From Bacteroidota bacterium (lineage in GTDB: Bacteria; Bacteroidota; Bacteroidia; AKYH767-A; OLB10), in contig CP064983.1 in NCBI GenBank assembly GCA_016699635.1, forward strand, positions 2,790,001-2,854,000: a stretch of 64,000 nt of DNA, given 5' to 3'. Position numbers and translations under genes: made by a program. Under the pieces are notes generated by a model. The model was not told where the DNA came from. It saw only the letters and a list, made by a program, of their open reading frames with translations, and searched no databases. Positions 48,400-59,564 of the stretch are shown here, one piece after another. Position 1 is the first letter of the stretch, and every line of letters begins with the position of its first letter.

Positions 48400-50472
48400 A
48401 ACAAGAGCTATCCTGCTGCTGATATTGTTAATCAGTTCTGTTCATTTATATGCACAGCAGAATGATGAATTAAAAAAATATGGCACAGCACAATTAAAAC
48501 GAATGGGTAGTTATGCTGCAAAGATTAACGATTTCAGCAGTTCTGCAATGTACTATGAAGAGTATTGTAAGCGCAAACCTACTAATGAGAAGGTTTGGTT
48601 TCTTTATGCTGAAAGTCTTCGTAAATCCAAAGATTACCGAAAAGCTGAAGATGCTTACATGAAAGCATACAATCTGAATCCAAAACTAAATGCTTTAGCG
48701 TTGTATCATTATGCCAATGTTCAAAAATCTCTTGGTAATTATAAAAGGCTGAAGAGTATTTTACAAAATTTAAAAAAGAATATAAAGGCTCTGATAAAAG
48801 CGTTTATACCAAATTAATTAAAAATAGTGGTGATGCTGCCAGGTTTGCAGATAGTCTTATGCATAGCCCTTCAAAAGTTGCTATTGAACATTTGCCAGAA
48901 GATATCAATTCATCACATGTAGAATCATCGCCATTTTATATTAACGATTCAACAATTATTTATGGTTCTCTGAAAACAGATCAGGTAACTTTTGATTTTA
49001 ATCCAAGAGATTCGAGTGCTGATGAGCCTTTCCGAAAAATTTATGTTGCCGTGCGTGATAGTGAGATATGGAAGGATGATGGTGAACTGCCCGGATTTTA
49101 TAATTCAAACAGTGCTCATACACTCAATGGTGTTTATTCGCAGGATAAGAGTAGATTTTATTTTACGCGATGCAAAAGAAATCGTCAGAACAAAGTTATA
49201 TGTGCCATCTATGTAAGCTTCCTGAACAATGGAATATGGACAGAACCTGTTTCTTTAGGTACTGAAGTAAACGATCCAAAATATACTTCAACACAACCTG
49301 CCATTGGGCTTAACACGCAGAAAAAAGGAGAGGAGATAATTTATTTTGTCAGTGACCGCGAAGGTGGAAAAGGAGGCTATGATATTTGGTACACTTCTTT
49401 TGATAACAGAAGTAAAACTTACAAAACGCCAGTCAATCTTGGAACTAAAATTAATACTTCAGGTGATGAAGTAACACCCTATGTTGATGCACAAACACAA
49501 ACATTTTATTTCAGCTCTGATGGATGGCAGGGATTAGGAGGATTAGATATTTTTAAGTCAATTGGTGGAATGAAAAAGTGGACTCATCCTGTCAATTTGG
49601 GTTATCCTGTTAATTCCAATTATGATGATTTGTATTATGTGCTATCACCAAGTAATAAGGACATTGGCATGATAGTATCGAACAGAAATGTAACTGATAA
49701 TGGCATGAATAAAGGCCCTTGTTGTGATGATATTTTTGAGTTTAATATTTTAGATGCTGTAAGATTAAATGTTAAAGGCTTTTTATACGAAACAGATTCA
49801 ACACAAAAAGGAAAGAAGTTGGCAATGATGCCTGTTCGAAGAAAGACGTATTACTTTGGAAATGAAAATGCTGAAGATTCTACTTTTATTCCTGTCAGCA
49901 CCAGTAATACAGATGAAACAGGTCACTTCAACCTTATTGTTTCTCCTAGACAGGAATACCGTATCACAGCACGCAAGGAAGGTTATCTTTATGAATCAGT
50001 AGCGTTGAGCACTATGAATAAAACACGTTCCGGTGATATTTCAATTGATATACACATTCGTTCAATTCCTGAAACACCATTACTGCTTACAAACATTTAT
50101 TACGAATTTGCAAGCCCTTTGCTAACTGCAAAAGCTATGGCTGCATTAGATACAACCTTTGTGATTTTTATGCTAATAAATGTTGACCTTGGTGTTGAAA
50201 TAAGGTCGCATACAGATGCCATTGGCTCTGATGATGCCAACATGACTTTGTCGCAAAAGCGGGCAGAAAGTGTGGTGAATTATTTAGTAGCAAAAGGAAT
50301 TAATGCCAACAGGTTGCGTGCAAAAGGATTTGGTGAAACAATGCCTGTAGCACCAAACACAAAACCTGACGGAAGAGATAATCCCAAAGGCAGGCAGTTG
50401 AACAGGAGAACAGAATTTAAAATTCTGGGTAAAATGCGTGATGGTGTAATCCGCGAAGAAACAGATTTCTGA
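48386..50472 (+). CDS. PorE-like TPR / PD40 / OmpA protein (frameshifted)
   Basis: About 690 residues, starting with GTG inside the porP-type gene. A signal peptide (AILLLILLISSVHLYAQ) precedes TPR helices (EKVWFLYAESLRKSKDYRKA) and a shift near 48770. Then come a PD40 propeller (GGKGGYDIWYTSFDNRSKTY, FYFSSDGWQGLGGLDIF), a carboxypeptidase-like domain and OmpA (IRSHTDAIGSDDANMTLSQK, GRQLNRRTEFKI). This order matches PorE, the peptidoglycan-binding subunit of type IX secretion, and PorP/PorE neighbours are common. Confidence 0.85.
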
Positions 50473-50474
50473 TT

Positions 50475-51059
50475 TTATTTTTTCCAGGTAGTATAAACCG
50501 CATCGTGCTTTTTACGATTGGGTTCTATACTTCGCAAAGGCGCACAGGGTTTTAATGTAGCTGTTAATTCATGCGGTAATTGTTGGTAAAGTTCAGTCCC
50601 TTTTGTTTTCCAATGAAGCATTTCATCGCTTACATCTTTTATAATTTTTGCCGGATTGCCAACAACGATTTTCCTGTCAGGAACAATCATGCCATCAGGC
50701 ACAAAACATAAAGCGCCAACTATACAACCATCGCCAATTACAGCATTGTCCATTATTACAGCATTCATTCCTATCAAAGAATTTTTGCCAATGGTGGCAC
50801 CATGAACTATGGCACCATGACCAATGTGTGCACCTTGTTTTAAAATAACTGTAACACCGGGAAACATGTGAATGGTGCAGTTCTCCTGAACATTGCAGCC
50901 ATCTTCAATAATGATTGTGCCCCAATCGCCACGAATGGCAGCACCCGGAGCAATATAAACTTGTTTACCAATAATTACATCACCTGTAACTGTTGCCTGT
51001 TCATGAACAAAACTACTGCTGTCCACTACAGGTCTGAATCCGTTAAATTCGTAAATCAT
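50475..51059 (-). CDS. Gamma-carbonic-anhydrase / PaaY-like hexapeptide protein
   Basis: 194 residues with left-handed beta-helix repeats: VIIGKQVYIAPGAAIRGDWG, GCNVQENCTIHMFPGVTVIL, HIGHGAIVHGATIGKNSLIG. The His residues of IHM and GHGAIVHG are placed as the zinc ligands of the gamma class. The C-terminal LHWKTKGTELYQQLPHEL resembles PaaY, a thioesterase of phenylacetate breakdown. No paa genes are nearby, so the substrate is open. It converges on the PorE-like gene with 2 bases between the stops. Confidence 0.85.
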   Translation of the reverse strand: MIYEFNGFRPVVDSSSFVHEQATVTGDVIIGKQVYIAPGAAIRGDWGTIIIEDGCNVQENCTIHMFPGVTVILKQGAHIGHGAIVHGATIGKNSLIGMNAVIMDNAVIGDGCIVGALCFVPDGMIVPDRKIVVGNPAKIIKDVSDEMLHWKTKGTELYQQLPHELTATLKPCAPLRSIEPNRKKHDAVYTTWKK

Positions 51060-51193
51060 TTGAATAACTGATGTTTCTTGTAACGATGCAAATGTAAAGC
51101 TAATTGATGTGCCAAAACTTTAACAATTGTTGGTAACTATCTGTAAGTATTAATCTGTCAGAAGTTTATTTTTGTGCTAAAACCATCACATTC

Positions 51194-54100
51194 ATGTCAA
51201 AATATTTTGCTTCAATCATTCTTGTATTTATTTTTCTGACTTCAACATTAAGGGCTCAAACACTGAAGAGTTTTAATACCGACCCTTCAAGTTATCTGCT
51301 TGATTTGAAATCATTTTTTGAAGAGACAAATAAGAAGGAAGCAGAGAAAATTATGGAGGAATTCAAGCCTGTTTTTCTTGGTAAGTTTAATGCACAACAA
51401 CAACAGACTATTATTACCACAAGTAATCTTATGTTGAAGAAGCGCATGAAGGCTTTTCCTGATTTTGTTACTTATACATCGGTGTTGAATGCTTTTGCTT
51501 CCAGCGGACAAGAGGCAGCTACATTTACATCATGGAATTCTTCTTTTGAAAAAGCAATAGCAAAACTTAGTGTAAGGAAATTAGGTGACTTTCTTGAAAT
51601 ATCTCAATTGCTTTTTCGTAACAACACCTTGTATGAATCAAGCGCTGTTGCATGGAGTGCAAGCAATAACAAATTTTCATTTGGTTTCGATTCTTTACCG
51701 AAAGTTACTTTTTCCGGAATGACTTTGCGATGTTTGGGCAAGGGTGATAGCTCTGTAATAGAAGGTACAAAAGGAGTTTATTATCCCAACAACCTTTTAT
51801 TTTTGGCGATGGGGGACAGTAAATTTTACTCGTGCAGGAATAAGTGTTTCAGAAGCAAATGCAGTTGTAAAACGCTATGCTATCAATTTAAAAGGTTCAG
51901 AATACTCAATGGATTCTGTTGCTTTTACATATAAGAAATATTTTGATCAGGAGCTGAAAGGCCGTTACATTGATAAATTGTTGGCAAACGTAAATGATTC
52001 CAATGCTACTTATCCGAGGTTTTATTCTTATGCTGCTAATCTCGACATAAAGAATATGGTTAAAGATGCCGATTACAAAGGTGGATTTTCTTTGCAAGGA
52101 AGTAAAATGGTAGGCTCAGGCAACAGACGACAGGATGCATCAATAACTTTTAATCTGAATGGTAAACCTCAGTTGAAATTGCTTTCGCAAGGATTTATTT
52201 TTCGTACAGACAGGATTGTATCTGTAAATGCAGCTGCTGTAATTTATTGGGAGAAAGATTCAATTTATCATCCCGGAGTTGAGTTTAAATATATTTATGG
52301 TGATAAAACTGTAACGCTGACCAAAAACGGTCAAACTGCCATCAATAGCCCGTATTTTGACAGCTATCATAAAATGGATTTAGATTTTGATCAGTTGGTA
52401 TCGAAGATTACAGACCCATTGATGGACCTAAAAATGATTTCAGGTGGAGGAGAGAGTAAGCTGAAATTTGAGTCTGTAAATTTCTTTTCACGACAGCGTT
52501 TTGATAAAATTCAGGGACTGTCTGAAGTACATCCGCTTTTCAAAATAAAGCAATATGCAGAGGAGCATAATGTAAAAGTTATCAGTGTGCCGGAGTTTGC
52601 GGAATACTTAAAACTCACTGAAAACACTGTGCGCAATCAAATTCTGCAGTTGTCATCATTAGGATTTATTTCTTATGATGCCGATGCCGATAAGTTTATT
52701 GTTAAAGACAAGGTGATGTACTACCCTCAATGCACGCACCGGTAAGGTTGATTATGATGAGTTGAAAATTGAATCTATGATTTCAGGATTATCTAATGCA
52801 ACCATCAACTTGTTGAATTTTGATATTAACATGCGTGGTGTAAGCCATGTATTAATCAGCGATTCGCAGGAGGTATATATTCAACCTTTGGATCAGGAAA
52901 TGACTCTGAAAAAAAATCGTGACATTGTTTTCAATGGACGTGTTCATGCAGGAAGACTTGATTTTTATGGTAAAGAGTTTACTTTTAATTATGCCGATTT
53001 TAATATTGATTTAAAGAATGTGGACTCACTGCGGTTTAAAGTGCCTGCTGACTCTGTTGATGAAAGAGGAAAAAAACGTTTGATTCCAATAAAAAGCATT
53101 TTGCAGCAGTTGAATGGAAAACTTTCTATTGATAACCCAACGAATAAGTCAGGGTTTGTACCTAATGAGGAATATCCCGTTTTTGTATGTACAAACAAGT
53201 CTTATATTTACTATGATTATCCTGAAATATTCGGTGGTGTTTATAAGCGTGATAAGTTTTATTATCATCTCGACCCATTCAGTATTGACAGCCTTAACAC
53301 ACTTACCAAAGAAGGACTTGTATTTGAAGGAAGTATGGTGTCTGCAGATATTTTTCCTGAATGGCGACAGCAACTTACAGTGCAGCGAGATTATTCTTTA
53401 GGATTTATTACCAACACACCTGATGCCGGTTTTGCAGCTTATAGCGGAAAAGGAAAATATCGGGATCAAATCAGCTTGAGTCATGAAGGTTTCCTTGGAA
53501 AAGGAGAAGTTGATTACCTGAGCAGCACTTCAAAATCAAACAATATTATATTCTTTCCTGACAGTATGCATGCAGTTACACAAAGTTTTGCAATAAGAAA
53601 AGAGCAAGTTGGTGCTACCCGTTTTCCTGATGTTAAGAATGAAGATGTGTTTGTTAACTGGCGACCTAAGAGTGATAAAATGTTTGTATTTAAGAGAAGC
53701 AAAGATTTTGCATTGTTTAATGGTGAGGCAGTTCTCGATGGAAACTTAGTGCTGATGCCTTCCGGAATTAAGGCGAATGGTATAATTCGTTACCAACAAT
53801 CTCAGTTAATCAGCAACAATCATTTTATTAAAGAACATAGCTATGGTTCCGATTCTGCAGAATTTAAACTCAATACAGATGCAGGAGATTTGCTGGCATT
53901 GCATACACAGAATGTAAAAGCCAATATTGATCTTGATAAACGTATTGGGGATTTCAGCAGTCAGGGTGAAAAAGCTAAGGTTGAGTTTCCTGTTAATGAA
54001 TATATTTCTTACATCAGAGATTTCAAATGGTATATAGATAAATCAGAACTTGAATTTGGCGGCTCTGATGCAACTGCCGACAAAGCAAATGAGTTTGTGT

Positions 54101-55482
54101 CTGTAAACAGACAGCAGGATTCTTTACGATGGGATGCACCTTTAGCAACTTATAACTTAAAATCGTACTTGCTAAAAGGATTTAAGGTGAAAGAAATTTT
54201 AGTAGCAGATGCTTCAATAATTCCGGATTTAGGGAATGTTGTTGTAGAGCGTAATGCAGTAATGCGACCATTGGTTAACAGTAAGGTTATTGCTAATACT
54301 ACTTCGCACTATCACACTATGCTAAATACAAATATTACTATTCAGAGTAGAATGAATTATTCAGGAGATGGCAATTATGAATATATGGATCAGACAAAGG
54401 TTAAACATAAAATTAAACTTACACAGATTGGAGTGGACACTTCAAAACAGACTTTTGCCATTGGAGAAATTCCAGATTCATCACGTTTTTTTATTAGTCC
54501 TACAATTCAGTATAAAGGAAAGTTAAGGATTAATGCACCAAAAGAAAATCTCTACTTCAATGGATTTGCAATCGTTAATCATCACTGTAATACTTTTGAA
54601 CGCAATTGGTTTGGCTTTGCAGGCGACATTGACCCAAAAGGGGTAAACATTCCTATTCAAAGTCCGGCTAACGAAAGTTTGCAGAAACTTTATTCAGGAA
54701 TTTATTTTGGCAGCGACAGCACCATGATGTATCCTGCATTCTTATCAATGAAAAAACATAGTTCAGATGCAGAAGTTATTTCTGCAGAAGGCTATCTGAC
54801 TTTTGATAATAATTTGCAGCAGTATAAAATTTCCGGTACCATTCCCGGTACCGATTCAACCAAGTCAGCAAGTGTTATTACTAATACAGTAATTCTTGAT
54901 GACAAGAGATGTCAGTTGATTGGTGAGGTTGGCAGAGATGTTTAATTCTATTCCTGCATTGCAACCTTTTATGGACGATAGACCGGCTTATAGAAATGCA
55001 TTGACTAACATGATTGGAAAAAATAAAGCGGAAAAGTTATTGAATGAAACAGGGCTGTACGGTTCGGCACGAAGAATTCCTTCTGAATTGCAGCATACGC
55101 TTATGTTGAGTGAGCTTAAATTTTATTATAATAAAGAACGTGCATCTTATATTTCTGTAGGAAATATCGGTCTTGGTGTCATAGGAAAGACCTATGTAGG
55201 AAGAATGGTAAAAGGCAAAGTTGAGATTATGCGCAGACGTAGTGGAGATGTATTGAATATTTATCTGGAAGCATTGCCTGATATGTGGTACTATTTTAAT
55301 TATCAGCGTGGTGTATTACAAGCGATTTCTTCTGATGAAAATTCAATAAGCCAATTGATGAAATGAAACCAGAAAAGCGCATAGCATCGGAGAAAGGAGG
55401 TCTTGAACCCTATCAGTTTATGCTTGCCACCGAGAGGAAAAAGAATGAGTTCCTGAAACGAATTAAGGATGCAGATTTGTAA
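51194..55482 (+). CDS. Very large secreted protein of unknown function (frameshifted)
   Basis: About 1430 residues once four breaks are bridged (near 51825-51900, 52730, 54930 and 55348). It starts MSKYFASIILVFIFLTSTLR, a signal peptide. I recognise no named domain. Features: a helical N-terminal part (about 40-150), beta-rich repeats through the middle, and at about 455-500 EEHNVKVISVPEFAEYLKLT, ENTVRNQILQLSSLGFISYD, a stretch that looks like a winged helix. The C-terminus ends KPEKRIASEKGGLEPYQFML. A TATTTTTG box lies at 51167-51174. It may be an envelope-assembly protein; that is a guess. Confidence 0.7.
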
Positions 55483-55537
55483 GATGTAAATTTTAGATGG
55501 GTTGAATTTATTAAAACCAATAATTAGAAATTATTTA

Positions 55538-56011
55538 ATGCAAAGAGAACATCATTATCAGGCAAATATTATTTGGACGGGCAACAAAGGTTCAGGTACA
55601 GATAGTTATTTAGGTTACGCAAGAAGTTATACTGTTAACATTGATAATAAACCCGAAATTCAAGGTTCAGCAGACGCTGCATTTCATGGAGATAAAACAA
55701 AATATAATCCTGAGGAAATGTTGTTGATAGCATTGGCTTCGTGTCACATGTTATGGTATTTGCATTTATGTTCTGAAGCAGGAGTGGTAGTTGTAGAATA
55801 TACGGATAGAGCAACAGGTCTAATGACAGAAACACCATCAGGCAATGGAAAATTTGAATCTGTAACATTAAACCCAATCGTAGTGATTAGAGATCAGACA
55901 AAAAATGAAATTGCCATTGAATTACATAAGAAAGCAAATGAGTTTTGTTTCATAGCAAATTCAGTAAACTTTAAAGTTAATCACAAGCCTGTTTTCAAAT
56001 TGATGAAATGA
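55538..56011 (+). CDS. OsmC/Ohr family protein
   Basis: 157 residues from MQREHHYQANIIWTGNKGSG; an upstream Met adds residues with no homology. HGDKTKYNPEEMLLIALASC, HMLWYLHLCSEAGVVV gives the first Cys of the family with its preceding Glu-containing helix, and KKANEFCFIANSVNFKV the second Cys. Such proteins detoxify organic peroxides with two Cys. It is intact and appears to be a single gene. Confidence 0.88.
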   Translation: MQREHHYQANIIWTGNKGSGTDSYLGYARSYTVNIDNKPEIQGSADAAFHGDKTKYNPEEMLLIALASCHMLWYLHLCSEAGVVVVEYTDRATGLMTETPSGNGKFESVTLNPIVVIRDQTKNEIAIELHKKANEFCFIANSVNFKVNHKPVFKLMK

Positions 56012-56162
56012 GCGTATTTTAACAGGAAAAGCTTTTTTTGAAAAAGCAAAATTCCTCTTGCGGCAACATGAAAATGGAAACGGCTTTATGATTTTTTCAT
56101 ACTTTAGCTCCGTTTTGGTATCATTATAGTTAGCAAACAATTTAAATAAAAATCTTATTCAA

Positions 56163-57131
56163 ATGAAAAACACATTCTTTACAGTGGCATTTATTCTTTG
56201 TGCTTTTTTTGTGAAAGCTCAATCCTCAAATGTTATTCTATTCACCGAGAATGGTGAAAAGTTTTTTGCTATCCTAAATGGAGTTCGGCAGAATACAAGT
56301 CCCGAAACCAATGTTAAAGTAACAGGGCTTAATGCAAATTTCTACAAACTAAAAGTGATCTTTGAAGACACTAAGTTGGGAGAGAAGGATTTTAATCTTG
56401 CCTTCAATCCGGGAATGGAAACCACTTTCAGTATTAAGTTTATTGCAAAAAAGAACAGTTATGTTTTGCGCCCATTGAGCGAAGTGCCTTTAGCACAAGC
56501 ATTGCCTCCTGCAGCTAACCAAACCGTTGTTGCTTATAGTGAAGTACCTGCGCCACCACCGGCAGCTACAACGGTTACTCATACTACAACAACTACAACA
56601 ACCGATGGAACACCCATGCCCGGTGACAATGTGAATGTAAACATTGGTGTAAATATGAATGAAGCAGGTGGCGGAATAAATATGAATGTTTCCGGAGGAA
56701 CAACACAAACTACTACACATACTACCACAACAACAGTTACGCATACCACTACATCAGAACCAACTGCACCACCTATAGCACCTCCACCCCCTGCACCGGT
56801 TGTTTATTTGCCGGGATATAATGGCCCTTATGGATGTCCTGTTCCGATGGCTCCTCAGGATTTTTCTGAGCTTAAACAATCCATATCTTCAAAATCTTTT
56901 GAAGACAGCAAGATGACTATTGCAAAGCAAGTGCTTCGTAATAACTGCCTTTTTACCTCTCAGGTGAAAGATTTGATGGGATTGTTCACTTTTGAAGAGT
57001 CCAAACTGGACTTTGCAAAGTATGCTTATGATTACACCTATGATATTGGAAATTATTTTAAAGTTAACGATATGTTTACATTCGAGTCGTCAATTGATGA
57101 TTTGAATAATTACATCAATAGTAAACATTAG
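56163..57131 (+). CDS. Secreted DUF4476 protein with threonine-rich linker
   Basis: 322 residues with signal peptide (FFTVAFILCAFFVKAQ). An N-terminal beta domain (SNVILFTENGEKFFAILNGV, about 20-105) is joined by a low-complexity Thr/His/Pro linker (about 130-215, runs of TTTT and PPPP) to a helical C-terminal domain (QDFSELKQSISSKSFEDSKM, FTFEESKLDFAKYAYDYTYD) of the DUF4476 type. The function is unknown; the layout suggests an exported adhesin-like or sensing protein. It ends 21 bases before a strong terminator. Confidence 0.8.
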   Translation: MKNTFFTVAFILCAFFVKAQSSNVILFTENGEKFFAILNGVRQNTSPETNVKVTGLNANFYKLKVIFEDTKLGEKDFNLAFNPGMETTFSIKFIAKKNSYVLRPLSEVPLAQALPPAANQTVVAYSEVPAPPPAATTVTHTTTTTTTDGTPMPGDNVNVNIGVNMNEAGGGINMNVSGGTTQTTTHTTTTTVTHTTTSEPTAPPIAPPPPAPVVYLPGYNGPYGCPVPMAPQDFSELKQSISSKSFEDSKMTIAKQVLRNNCLFTSQVKDLMGLFTFEESKLDFAKYAYDYTYDIGNYFKVNDMFTFESSIDDLNNYINSKH

Positions 57132-57151
57132 AAAATATTTTTTTTAAAGAT

Positions 57152-57183
57152 AGCCGGGAATATTTGTTACCCGGCTTTTTTTA
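57152..57183 (+). terminator. Terminator of the DUF4476 gene
   Basis: AGCCGGG, 11-base loop, CCCGGCT followed by a T-run. It lies between convergent genes. Confidence 0.88.
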
Positions 57184-57196
57184 TTAAGAAAACAAT

Positions 57197-57643
57197 TTAA
57201 TGGTTGGGGATTTTTATCCAATCACTATATGTCATTTCAAACTTAATTTCTTTTGACCTATGAGTTCCGACCTCTGTCCAGCCTGCTTTTCGGTAAAATT
57301 GTTCTGCTCTTGTATTAAAGGCAGTTCCTAACCAGACGGTTTGCTTTGTTTGGGAAAAATACCAGTCTAACATTGTCTTATGCAAATGTCGCCCGATACC
57401 CATTTTCTCAAATTTTGGATCTAAAAACAGCGCCCAAATGTTATTCTCTTTCAAGTCAGCGATTGCAAAACCTACTATTTGATTTTCAATTTCGCAAACC
57501 CAACCTTTACCTCTTTCGGAAATATATTCCGCGCAATCTTTGTCCGTCACTAAATCGGGATTAGATAAAGTGTTTTCTTTTACAGAATTTCTGACTCTTT
57601 GAATCTGTTTTATGTCGTCAATTTTAGCTTCCCTGATTACCAT
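57197..57643 (-). CDS. GNAT-family N-acetyltransferase
   Basis: 148 residues. VIREAKIDDIKQIQRVRNSV is the usual first strand and helix, LFLDPKFEKMGIGRHLHKTM carries the acetyl-CoA binding R/Q-x-x-G-x-G/A-like loop, and TAFNTRAEQFYRKAGWTEVG the C-terminal motif. The frame is intact. The substrate (amine, antibiotic or protein N-terminus) is unknown. Confidence 0.9.
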   Translation of the reverse strand: MVIREAKIDDIKQIQRVRNSVKENTLSNPDLVTDKDCAEYISERGKGWVCEIENQIVGFAIADLKENNIWALFLDPKFEKMGIGRHLHKTMLDWYFSQTKQTVWLGTAFNTRAEQFYRKAGWTEVGTHRSKEIKFEMTYSDWIKIPNH

Positions 57644-57727
57644 TTATTTATTATCAGGTTGAAAGTTTTTTTCATATTAATTAGTAAATGTTGTTTCTGT
57701 TTGAATTGTTGTGGTTTGAGAACTGAC

Positions 57728-59563
57728 TTAAAGATTACTGAATGTACTATACAACTGTTGCAAATAACTTTTTGCAGTAACGGTGTCGGCAATTGCGTAA
57801 TATGGTCTTTTGTAAATAAATTTTTGATTGCTCAAATCATAGACAAATGTACAACTGTCTGTTACCCATCCTTCGGCATCATCCATGCATAAATAAGCAA
57901 AGCCATTTCGTTTTCGGTTAAGTAAATCGTTGCTCCAATTAAACATATCACTATTAAACCCTAACTGATGTAATAAAGTGGAAGGGATGTCGTGATGCGA
58001 GCCTGTGCTGTAAACAATTTTATTTTTATAAATATTTTTTACAACATCACCTGCCATTACCATTGGAATGTGTCTGATGTAATGACTGTAGTATGACCTG
58101 TCACGAGGTATTTTGTTACCATGGTCAGCAACTATAACAAATAATGTATTTTTAAACCAAGGTTCTTTTTTTGCAGCGGCAAGATAATTGCCCAAACTGT
58201 GATCTGCATACCATGCTGAACCCTTAAACTGCTCGTTTGGGTTATCTTTCCCAAAAGGCGACTGAATAGGAATGTCGTATGGCTCGTGAGAACTTAATGT
58301 CATCACAACAGAAAAGAAAGGCTCTTTTGCTTGATTTAAATCGTTCAGGTTTTTTTCAAAAACAAACTCATCATGTGCTCCCCATTTGGCGCTCAATTGC
58401 TGTTGTTTAAATTTCTTTTTACCTGTAATTTGCTCAAAGCCACAGTTGACTAAATAGGTGTTCAGATTTGAAAAGTCAAGATCGCCTCCATAATAAAATG
58501 AAGTGCTGTAACCTTGCTTTTTCAACTCAGCAGGCAAGGAGGGAAGCTTAGCAGTCTTATCCGGAAAACGCATGATGGATTGATTAGGCTGTGCCGGAAA
58601 TCCACTCAATACTGCCACAAATGCCTGATCGGTGCGTGCACCACTACTGTAAATATTTTTAAATGATAATCCATCGTGAATTAATGAATCTATTGTGGGA
58701 GAAACACCGGTTTCACCACCCATAGAACCTACAACATCAACTGTAAAACTCTCCAACATGATGATGACAATGTTGGGTTTTTTATTGTTCAGTACAGGCA
58801 TTAAATCAATTGGTGTTTGAAATAATTTCTTTACATGTTCTTCAGCAACTGCATCACTATAAAATTTGTAATATGAAGCATTTTCACTTTTGGCCTGATT
58901 GAGATTGTGCCCCAAATGCCAAGCAGGATTTGTAGCGATGTGATTAAGTGTTACATTCTCACTGAAAGCAGCAGCACTCTCATTTACAGGCAGCATTTGC
59001 ACGCCACCACGAAACATTATTACAAGCATTGCAGCGGAAACAATAAATTGAAGTAATGATTGAATAATTGCAAGTTTGTTATCAAAAAAATGTTTTGTAA
59101 ATTTTCTGAATACAAACCATGTAAGTATAAATAAAAGTATAATACATATTATTCCCACAATCAATTCAAAATTGTTCACTGACAAAAACATCTGCCGCCA
59201 GTCTGCTAAAAAAGATAATGCTCTATAGTTGATTAGTACACCCCATGAACGATAAAGGAAAAGATTACTTACATGCAATAAAATTAAAACAAACAGAATT
59301 ATTCCATTATAAACAAGAAACAACTTTTTTATAAAAGTATTTTCTGTTAATGCATGGATTAACATTAAAAGTAAAGGCAGTGCCGAAATGTATGCAGTTG
59401 CTGAAATGTCTAGTCTGATACCATAAAACAATGTGGAAGGTAATTCATTTAGTTGAATGTTTGCGGCATTATACTGAAGAAACAAGAAAAAGATGATTCT
59501 GAAAATGCCGAAGAACAGCATCCAGAAAATTGACAGCACAAGAAAATTTCTAATCAAACGCAT
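57728..59563 (-). CDS. LTA-synthase-like phosphoglycerol transferase (sulfatase family)
   Basis: 611 residues. Five membrane segments in the first 220 (for example FLVLSIFWMLFFGIFRIIFF, FELIVGIICIILLFILTWFV) are followed by an extracytoplasmic sulfatase-fold domain. PNIVIIMLESFTVDVVGSMG has the metal Glu, GARTDQAFVAVLSGFPAQP the nucleophile Thr, and FVIVADHGNKIPRDRSYYSH the Asp-His metal pair. In Gram-negatives such enzymes add phosphoglycerol or phosphoethanolamine to glycans or lipid A. The GIN-domain gene ends 2 bases upstream. Confidence 0.88.
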   Translation of the reverse strand: MRLIRNFLVLSIFWMLFFGIFRIIFFLFLQYNAANIQLNELPSTLFYGIRLDISATAYISALPLLLMLIHALTENTFIKKLFLVYNGIILFVLILLHVSNLFLYRSWGVLINYRALSFLADWRQMFLSVNNFELIVGIICIILLFILTWFVFRKFTKHFFDNKLAIIQSLLQFIVSAAMLVIMFRGGVQMLPVNESAAAFSENVTLNHIATNPAWHLGHNLNQAKSENASYYKFYSDAVAEEHVKKLFQTPIDLMPVLNNKKPNIVIIMLESFTVDVVGSMGGETGVSPTIDSLIHDGLSFKNIYSSGARTDQAFVAVLSGFPAQPNQSIMRFPDKTAKLPSLPAELKKQGYSTSFYYGGDLDFSNLNTYLVNCGFEQITGKKKFKQQQLSAKWGAHDEFVFEKNLNDLNQAKEPFFSVVMTLSSHEPYDIPIQSPFGKDNPNEQFKGSAWYADHSLGNYLAAAKKEPWFKNTLFVIVADHGNKIPRDRSYYSHYIRHIPMVMAGDVVKNIYKNKIVYSTGSHHDIPSTLLHQLGFNSDMFNWSNDLLNRKRNGFAYLCMDDAEGWVTDSCTFVYDLSNQKFIYKRPYYAIADTVTAKSYLQQLYSTFSNL

Positions 59564-59564
59564 G

